Source of the DNA: a virus | Virus record (IMG/VR): IMGVR_UViG_3300028608_000069 | Span: 1-26,152 of that record | Length of the DNA stretch: 26,152 bases | Strand: one strand, 5' to 3' | Shown: piece after piece, positions 22,100 to 26,152 of the stretch | How the letters are laid out: the number at the start of each line of letters is the position of its first letter | How positions within the stretch are numbered: position 1 is the first letter of the stretch | Notes under the pieces: generated by a model | The model's database searches: none | What the model saw: only the letters and a program-made list of their open reading frames with translations | What the model was told of the DNA's origin: nothing | Position numbers and translations under genes: made by a program

Positions 22100-22279
22100 A
22101 TGACGAACCCCACCACCACCGACATCCGCCACCACCTCGTCGTGGACAACGGATGGGACGACCTCGAGGTCGACGACCTCCTCGCGAACAACGCCGACGT
22201 GGTCAACGCGGACGGCACCACCAGCGCCACCTACGAGCAGTGGGAAGAGCGCATCGCCAACGAGCCTGAGTCCAACTGA
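22100..22279 (+). CDS. Small acidic protein from leaderless mRNA (59 aa)
   Basis: The ATG begins six bases after the -10 box and no ribosome-binding site can fit. The protein opens MTNPTTTDIRHHLVVDNGWD and is acidic (DDLEVDDLLANNADVV, YEQWEERIANEPESN). Codons 4-7 use an ACC run like the leader tract of neighbouring genes. It is the first gene of a three-gene unit ending at 23058. Small acidic phage proteins often bind and inhibit host proteins, but nothing here shows a target. Confidence 0.75.
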   Translation: MTNPTTTDIRHHLVVDNGWDDLEVDDLLANNADVVNADGTTSATYEQWEERIANEPESN

Positions 22280-22306
22280 CTCACCACCACCGAAGGAGAA
22301 GAGATC

Positions 22307-22870
22307 ATGGCACGTGTGTACACCAAGAAGACCAGCCGCACCGAGCACATCTGCGGGCGGACCGGCCACGTCATCCCCAAGGGCGAGGGCTACTACGCAG
22401 CCGCACCCGGCTTCCGGGGCCGCGAGATCCACCGGTGCTTCCAGCACCCCTTCCGCCCCAGCGAGCTGGTGAGCGGCCTGCGGTCTCAGCCCCTCGCGGC
22501 GCTGGAGGCCCTGGAGGACAGCATCCCCAGCCTGGAGCAGGGCGACTACGACGGTCTGACCGGCCTGCTGGAGGAGTTCGCCAGCGAGGTCCGCAGCTAC
22601 GCCGAGGAGCGCCAGACGGCTCTGGACGCGTGGGAGAACGGCAACTCGCAGCTCGAGGAGCTGTACGAGACGGCGGAGAACGCGGCCAACGAGGCCGAGG
22701 AGATCCAGAACGATGTGGCCGAGTTCGACACCGAAGAGCCCACTCGCGACGAGTACGACGACGAGGACGAGTTCGAGGCCGAGCACAGCGACTGGGAGCA
22801 GGCCAAGGAGGAGCACTGGGACGAGACCGTCTCCAACGCTCTGGACGCCGCTCAGTCGATCGAGTTCTGA
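22307..22870 (+). CDS. Hypothetical protein with N-terminal Cys/His motif and coiled coil
   Basis: 187 residues, with AAGGAG eight bases before the ATG and a CACCACCACC leader. The N-terminus (TEHICGRTGHVIPKGEGYY, C16, H21, then H42-R-C44 and H47) looks like a small zinc-binding treble-clef-type module. Residues about 60-187 are helical and very acidic, including RQTALDAWENGNSQLEELYE and ENAANEAEEIQNDVAEFD, probably a coiled coil. Similar proteins occur in actinophages, usually unnamed. The zinc call is from residue pattern alone. Confidence 0.8.
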   Translation: MARVYTKKTSRTEHICGRTGHVIPKGEGYYAAAPGFRGREIHRCFQHPFRPSELVSGLRSQPLAALEALEDSIPSLEQGDYDGLTGLLEEFASEVRSYAEERQTALDAWENGNSQLEELYETAENAANEAEEIQNDVAEFDTEEPTRDEYDDEDEFEAEHSDWEQAKEEHWDETVSNALDAAQSIEF

Positions 22871-22872
22871 TC

Positions 22873-23058
22873 ATGGACATGGCCACACTCAGCCCGGCTC
22901 AGCAGACGTTCATCTGGCTCATCAAGGACACTGGCCCCGTGCACATCCCGCACTACCGGAAGGAGCTGAGGCGCACGGCCGAGTCCCTCCGCAAGAGGGG
23001 TATGGTCGTCATCACCCTGTCCGACGGAGGAACTTGGATTGTGGATTTGGTAAACTGA
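22873..23058 (+). CDS. Small winged-helix-like protein (61 aa)
   Basis: The ATG lies two bases after the previous stop without a clear Shine-Dalgarno, so translation is probably by reinitiation. An ATG two codons later is an alternative. The sequence TLSPAQQTFIWLIKDTGPVH, then YRKELRRTAESLRKRGMVVI and SDGGTWIVDL fits helix-helix-wing topology, as in small winged-helix DNA-binding domains or restriction of replication proteins. The fold suggestion is inference. The last codons overlap the -35 box of the next promoter. Confidence 0.65.
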   Translation: MDMATLSPAQQTFIWLIKDTGPVHIPHYRKELRRTAESLRKRGMVVITLSDGGTWIVDLVN

Positions 23059-23076
23059 AGCACCGTCAGGTAAACT
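23047..23076 (+). promoter_or_regulatory. Promoter TTGGTA-18-TAAACT
   Basis: -35 TTGGTA (23047-23052) lies in the end of the preceding gene, 18-bp spacer ending GTCAGG, -10 TAAACT (23071-23076), followed by TTCTAA as in the other copies. No stem-loop is present here. Leader tract ACCACACCACCACC precedes the SD. Confidence 0.6.
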
Positions 23077-23109
23077 TCTAATTACCACACCACCACCGAG
23101 GAGGACCAA

Positions 23110-23742
23110 ATGGACCGCCAGCAGCAGATCGCAGAAGCCCGCAAGGTTGACACCTTCATCGCGGAGAAGTACAACGAGTACTTCGCAGTCGTCGAGCGCA
23201 TCTCGACCATCCGCAAGGCCATCAAGGACTCGAACAAGAGCCTCTCCTGGACCCGCCACCCCGGTGCCAAGGAGTCCATCGAGCGCCGCATCGCCGGGTA
23301 CGAGGCCCAGATCGAGAGCCTCGAGGCCGAGCGCCAGCTCAAGTCGGACGCCTACATCGAGTCCGAGAAGCTCTACAAGGGCTGGAGCCGCTTCTTCCTG
23401 GTGCAGCACATCCACTCGAACACCCACTGCTCCTCCTTCCGCCCCACGACCCGCATCGGATGGCTCCCCAACGTGTCCGGCCTGACCGAGGCCGAGGCCG
23501 TCAAGGAGCACGGTGCCACCCTCTGCACCATCTGCTTCCCCTCCGCCCCGGTGGAGCTGACCACCAAGGCAGCCGACCCCGAGACCTGCACCGGCTCTGG
23601 CAGCTTCGTGAACCGTGAGCTCCCGAACCGGCTCGGCTTCTACTCGGGCAATTGGGGCACCTGCCCCGACTGCGGCGAGCGCGTCACGGTCGTTGGCTCC
23701 TCGGGTGTCAAGCTCCGGAAGCACAAGAACCCCAACTTCTAG
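23110..23742 (+). CDS. Hypothetical zinc-ribbon protein with coiled coil
   Basis: 210 residues; GAGGAGG precedes the ATG. Residues 1-90 are helical, including ERISTIRKAIKDSNKSL and RIAGYEAQIESLEAERQL. Residues 97-150 hold a conserved-looking motif (HIHSNTHCSSFRPTTRIGWL) followed by LCTICFPSAPVE. C139-x-x-C142 and C107 with H100/H102/H106 could bind metal. A second CPDC (C185, C188) near the C-terminus with H205 looks like a zinc ribbon. This architecture is widespread among actinobacterial and phage proteins; the function is unknown. Confidence 0.85.
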   Translation: MDRQQQIAEARKVDTFIAEKYNEYFAVVERISTIRKAIKDSNKSLSWTRHPGAKESIERRIAGYEAQIESLEAERQLKSDAYIESEKLYKGWSRFFLVQHIHSNTHCSSFRPTTRIGWLPNVSGLTEAEAVKEHGATLCTICFPSAPVELTTKAADPETCTGSGSFVNRELPNRLGFYSGNWGTCPDCGERVTVVGSSGVKLRKHKNPNF

Positions 23743-23750
23743 CAGGCCAC

Positions 23751-23770
23751 GGGGGAGGGAAACCTCCCCC
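23751..23770 (+). terminator. Perfect hairpin with GAAA loop
   Basis: GGGGGAGG-GAAA-CCTCCCCC, 8 bp perfect with a GNRA-type tetraloop, starting 8 bases after the stop at 23742. No T tract follows. It directly precedes a promoter, like the other hairpins here, but its apex does not include the -35 box. Confidence 0.65.
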
Positions 23771-23774
23771 CAGC

Positions 23775-23803
23775 TTGCGCTCTAGATCGAAGTCAGGTAA
23801 ACT
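23775..23803 (+). promoter_or_regulatory. Leaderless promoter TTGCGC-17-TAAACT
   Basis: -35 TTGCGC (23775-23780) in a small AGC-TTGC-GCT stem, 17-bp spacer, -10 TAAACT (23798-23803), then seven bases (TTCTAACT less its first T) to ATG at 23811. Confidence 0.7.
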
Positions 23804-23810
23804 TCTAACT

Positions 23811-23960
23811 ATGACGAACAACACCAACACTGACAAGGCCATCTGGAGCGCGACCAAGAAGTGGTTCAACTCCCTCAGCCCGGACGTCCAGTGGGGCGAC
23901 CTCGAGGAGTACCAGCGGGTTGATGCCCGCGAGATGTACCTCGAGACCCTGGAGGACTGA
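23811..23960 (+). CDS. Small acidic protein from leaderless mRNA (49 aa)
   Basis: ATG seven bases after the -10 box, no Shine-Dalgarno. The product begins MTNNTNTDKAIWSATKKWFN and continues SLSPDVQWGDLEEYQRVDAR. It is mostly helical. Its first seven residues resemble those of the leaderless gene at 22100 (MTNPTTTD), and both start ATGACGAAC, although the remainder is unrelated by eye. It is a single-gene unit, followed by a large stem-loop. Function unknown. Confidence 0.75.
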   Translation: MTNNTNTDKAIWSATKKWFNSLSPDVQWGDLEEYQRVDAREMYLETLED

Positions 23961-23967
23961 CCCAGAC

Positions 23968-24006
23968 CGGGTGGCTCCTAGCACTCGCCCAGCTAGGGGC
24001 CACCCG
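23968..24006 (+). terminator. Fifteen-bp stem-loop, probable terminator
   Basis: CGGGTGGCTCCTAGC pairs with GCTAGGGGCCACCCG over 15 bp (one T-G wobble), loop ACTCGCCCA. It begins 7 bases after the stop at 23960. No T tract follows. A second small stem GCCAC-TT-GTGGC (24006-24017) directly abuts it and carries the next -35 box. Confidence 0.7.
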
Positions 24007-24010
24007 CCAC

Positions 24011-24039
24011 TTGTGGCGAAAAGATCTATCGGGCATAAT
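24011..24039 (+). promoter_or_regulatory. Promoter TTGTGG-17-CATAAT
   Basis: -35 TTGTGG (24011-24016), 17-bp spacer, -10 CATAAT (24034-24039), a closer match to the general sigma-70 -10 box than the TAAACT family. A leader hairpin GCCGGT-GCCCCAT-ACCGGC (24047-24065) precedes the AAGGAGG of the gene at 24090. It drives the DNA-modification genes. Confidence 0.65.
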
Positions 24040-24089
24040 GGTACCAGCCGGTGCCCCATACCGGCCAAACGTCCAAGGAGGACACACAC

Positions 24090-24848
24090 ATGCTGCGCTG
24101 CGATTCTGACGATGTCGTGCTGGCTCTCGCCGATGCACCCATCGATCCCCGCACCGGGAACAAGGTGCTCTACTCGGTGAACTGGAGGGCGACCAACGAC
24201 TCCATGATCGGCGAGGTCAACCCGGACTGGGTCCGCCGTGAGCTGGACTGGTTCAACTCCGGCAGCGACAAGCTGGAAGACATGGAGGCCCCGGTGCCTG
24301 CCCTCTTCCAGGCGTGCGCTGGCACGGACGGCAAGGTCAACAGCGCCTACGGCCACATCCTGTTCAGCCCGACGTGGGACTACCCGCTCGTCCAGACCAC
24401 CCTCTACCAGCGGATCGTCGACACGTTCGTGGCGGAGGGTGCGGAGTCGCGGCACGGTGTGGCCATCATCTCCGACCGGGACATCCACGTGCTGGCCAAG
24501 GCCAACGGCCGGAACGACTTCATCTGCACGAACGCGCTCAACGTCATGATCGACCACGAGAACCGTGTGCACATCATCGCCCAGATGCGGTCGATGGACG
24601 CCGTGTTCGGCTACCGTGCGGACTACTCCATGTGGGACAGCCTCATGATCCGGCTCGTCTCCGACCTGAACAACCAGTCTCGCTTCGGCGGCACCGAAGG
24701 TGGCTCGGTCACCCGTGGCGACATCACGTTCCAGGTCGCCAACCTGCACGTCTACCCGCGTCACTTCGACCTGCTGGCCAAGTGGTCCGACGTGGTCTAC
24801 GACCGGCAGGAGGCCGCAGCACGGCACATCTGGAAGGGTGAGAAGTGA
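24090..24848 (+). CDS. dCMP hydroxymethylase-like protein (thymidylate synthase fold)
   Basis: 252 residues. The ATG has AAGGAGG 8 bases upstream; an upstream in-frame ATG is unsupported. The catalytic Cys is C146 (FICTNALN), the phosphate-binding R167-S168 with D170 lies in QMRSMDAVFG, and ANLHVYPRHF (218-226, split at the H220/Y222 pair) matches the D-x-H-x-Y-x-x-H element of thymidylate synthases. At the position of E. coli Asn177, which selects dUMP, this protein has D178 (GYRADYSMW). T4 dCMP hydroxymethylase has Asp at the same site. So it probably adds a hydroxymethyl group to dCMP, using methylene-tetrahydrofolate. A dCMP methylase is the main alternative. It lies two genes from a glycosyltransferase, which supports base modification. 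Confidence 0.8.
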   Translation: MLRCDSDDVVLALADAPIDPRTGNKVLYSVNWRATNDSMIGEVNPDWVRRELDWFNSGSDKLEDMEAPVPALFQACAGTDGKVNSAYGHILFSPTWDYPLVQTTLYQRIVDTFVAEGAESRHGVAIISDRDIHVLAKANGRNDFICTNALNVMIDHENRVHIIAQMRSMDAVFGYRADYSMWDSLMIRLVSDLNNQSRFGGTEGGSVTRGDITFQVANLHVYPRHFDLLAKWSDVVYDRQEAAARHIWKGEK

Positions 24849-24991
24849 TGAGCCCCTGGGACTACCTCGGCACGATCTTCAGCTACTTCCTCGTAGCGAT
24901 CTGCATCATCCTCATGGGGGTCGTCCTCTACGCGCTCCTGCTGGGCGTGTGGAACACCTTCGTCAAGAAGAACCAGCGGCACGACCGCTAA
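24848..24991 (+). CDS. Small membrane protein (47 aa)
   Basis: The ATG shares one base with the hydroxymethylase stop (TGATG). Residues about 8-36 are continuously hydrophobic (GTIFSYFLVAICIILMGVVL, then YALLLGVW), forming a single long membrane helix or a tight helical hairpin. The C-terminal NTFVKKNQRHDR is basic, probably cytoplasmic. It is cotranscribed with the hydroxymethylase. No known role; a link with base modification is not shown. Confidence 0.7.
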   Translation: MSPWDYLGTIFSYFLVAICIILMGVVLYALLLGVWNTFVKKNQRHDR

Positions 24992-24996
24992 CCGAC

Positions 24997-25034
24997 TGCT
25001 CCCCCGGTCTCTGTGGTGGTAGACCGGGGGAGCA
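24997..25034 (+). terminator. Perfect 14-bp inverted repeat
   Basis: TGCTCCCCCGGTCT pairs perfectly with AGACCGGGGGAGCA around a 10-nt loop. It begins 5 bases after the stop at 24991 and ends 18 bases before the next ATG. No T tract follows, so termination would be of the GC-only type; RNA processing or protection is also possible. No new promoter was found between it and the next gene. Confidence 0.6.
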
Positions 25035-25052
25035 CCCATCTAGGGGGACAGC

Positions 25053-25277
25053 ATGTCCAGGATCGTACAGCTCCACGGTGGTCCGTGGCACGGGCAGCAA
25101 GTGTCTGTCCCGTCCGGCCGCGACCACTTCCACATCATCATGCCGGTGCTGGATGCGCTCACCCGCACCCCAGAGCAGCCCACCCCAGTAGACACCAAGG
25201 AAGGCATCTACTCTCAGGTCGGCCACGCTGGCTGGATCAACGACTTCGAATGGGATGGATTTGTCACTCATGAATGA
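25053..25277 (+). CDS. Small hypothetical protein with GGP motif
   Basis: 74 residues; AGGGGG precedes the ATG by 5 bases. It opens MSRIVQLHGGPWHGQQVSVP, a pattern (L-H-G-G-P-x-x-G) widely seen in small actinophage proteins, and ends with beta-type WINDFEWDGFVTHE. Such proteins are usually unnamed and look like compact beta folds. It overlaps the following glycosyltransferase by 8 bases. The shared operon suggests a possible accessory role in modification, but this is inference. Confidence 0.75.
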   Translation: MSRIVQLHGGPWHGQQVSVPSGRDHFHIIMPVLDALTRTPEQPTPVDTKEGIYSQVGHAGWINDFEWDGFVTHE

Positions 25278-26152
25278 ACACCTCGCGCTGCTGCGCAAGT
25301 CCAAGACAAGCTGGGTCTACCCGATCTACGTGCCCAGCTACAACCGAGCCGGGTCAGCCCCGCTCCTGGAGATGCTGCGCAAGGCACCGAGCAGGATCCA
25401 GGACCGCGTCTACATCGTCGTGAGGCCCGCGCAGATCAGGAAGTACCAGCGTGCCTACCCGTGGGCCACCATCGTCCCAGAGGCGACCCCTGGGATCGGC
25501 CCGGCCCGAATGCGCTGCCTGATCGACGCAGACGAGCGTGGCTTCCAGAACATCGTGGTGCTCGACGACGACATCATCCACGTGAGCCTGCTGGAGCGGC
25601 AGGAGGAGAAGCAGCACACGCGTCGGTACAGCTCCAAGGTCTCCGGCATCACTGAGCCGCTCCTGCTGCTGCGCTCGCTCGCTGTCGGCTGCAAGATCGC
25701 TGGCGTCCTCTTTGAGCACGTTCCGGGGTTGGCCTATGGTGCGGCCCGAAACGCGCTCTTCAGCGGCGACGTGGATCCCTCAGTCGCTGCCACGATCAAC
25801 AGGGGATCGTTCCCGGCGTGCGTCATGTTCTTCGACGTGGACCGGTTCACGATGCGCAAGATGCCGAAGCCCTTCCAGTACCACGGGGAGGACCTCGCCA
25901 TGTTCCTGGACACGTTCGAGAAGGGCCAGCGCAGCTTCACGCTTCCTGGTGTGGCCTACGACCAGCACGGTGCGATCGAGACGACCATCCCGCTGGACCC
26001 GCAGGACGAGGTCGGCAGGCCACACCTGAACGACACCGAGAAGTACTACCCGCAGATGCACCCGTTCCTCCGAGTCAGCATGAAGAACAAGCTCGGCGGA
26101 GTGATGCGGATCGGGGTAAACTGGAGTCGGTGGTACAAGGCCACCGAGACCG
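25270..26152 (+). CDS. Glycosyltransferase, TET-associated-like (partial)
   Basis: 294 residues are visible and no stop occurs before the right edge. The ATG at 25270 overlaps the previous gene by 8 bases. The opening WVYPIYVPSYNRAG (15-28) is the first beta strand and loop of a GT-A fold. VYIVVRPAQIRKYQ, then TPGIGPARMR (73-82) and VVLDDDIIH (96-104) give the DxD-type metal site; HGEDLAMFL (205-213) is a likely catalytic or base-side element. The pattern strongly resembles the TET-associated glycosyltransferase family that modifies 5-hydroxymethylcytosine in phage DNA. Next to a hydroxymethylase it would glycosylate DNA. The sugar and linkage cannot be read from sequence. Confidence 0.75.
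   Translation, partial: MNEHLALLRKSKTSWVYPIYVPSYNRAGSAPLLEMLRKAPSRIQDRVYIVVRPAQIRKYQRAYPWATIVPEATPGIGPARMRCLIDADERGFQNIVVLDDDIIHVSLLERQEEKQHTRRYSSKVSGITEPLLLLRSLAVGCKIAGVLFEHVPGLAYGAARNALFSGDVDPSVAATINRGSFPACVMFFDVDRFTMRKMPKPFQYHGEDLAMFLDTFEKGQRSFTLPGVAYDQHGAIETTIPLDPQDEVGRPHLNDTEKYYPQMHPFLRVSMKNKLGGVMRIGVNWSRWYKATET

Noticed and set aside
23051-23056. First of two TAAACT copies before the gene at 23110
   Set aside because: No suitable -35 at 17-18 bp; the second copy at 23071 fits better, with TTGGTA upstream.
24090-24848. Plain thymidylate synthase (ThyA) annotation
   Set aside because: The substrate-selecting Asn is replaced by Asp and a DNA glycosyltransferase is nearby, so a dCMP enzyme is more likely.
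26117-26122. TAAACT near the right edge
   Set aside because: It lies inside the glycosyltransferase reading frame with no TTG-type -35 box 17-18 bp upstream.
1-26152. tRNA genes, integrase, repressor or insertion sequences
   Set aside because: Looked for on both strands; no cloverleaf-like segment, recombinase motif or terminal inverted repeats were recognised.

Overview
The window is part of the genome of a tailed phage with siphovirus-type tail genes. Its host is probably a high-GC Gram-positive (actinobacterial) species. This rests on high GC with strong third-position G/C bias, GTG and TTG starts, gene families typical of actinobacteriophages (HGG-motif small terminase, CPGCGRPL-type tail chaperone, DUF2786 protein), -10 boxes of the TANNNT type, and apparent leaderless genes. 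The host genus cannot be fixed from sequence alone. No integrase, repressor, tRNA, CRISPR array or insertion sequence was seen.

Layout. Positions 1-18465 carry a leftward (minus-strand) block. Read from right to left it holds two small genes, small and large terminase, portal, two tiny genes, MuF-like minor head protein, scaffold, major capsid, a SAP-like protein, head-tail connectors, tail terminator, major tail protein, G and G-T tail chaperones (with a clear GGGGGGC -1 frameshift site), tape measure, three minor tail proteins, and the start of an endolysin cut by the window edge. Genes are packed with 1-14 bp overlaps. A hairpin after the capsid module and another before the terminase operon divide the block.

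Positions 18466-19012 form a gene-poor divergent control region. From 19013 to the right edge everything runs rightward: many small genes, mostly of unknown function (zinc-binding, acidic, or single-membrane-span types), in short transcription units. Several units are preceded by a stem-loop whose apical loop contains the -35 box TTGCGC, followed 17-18 bp later by TAAACT. This repeated terminator-plus-promoter cassette is the most distinctive regulatory feature here. Two of these promoters, and the late terminase promoter, put the ATG 6-7 bp after the -10 box, which implies leaderless mRNAs.

The right end encodes a probable DNA-base modification pathway: a thymidylate-synthase-fold enzyme with Asp at the position that switches substrate from dUMP to dCMP (dCMP hydroxymethylase-like), and a glycosyltransferase resembling the TET-associated family, which runs off the window edge. 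Together they would make and glycosylate 5-hydroxymethylcytosine, a known way for phages to resist restriction.
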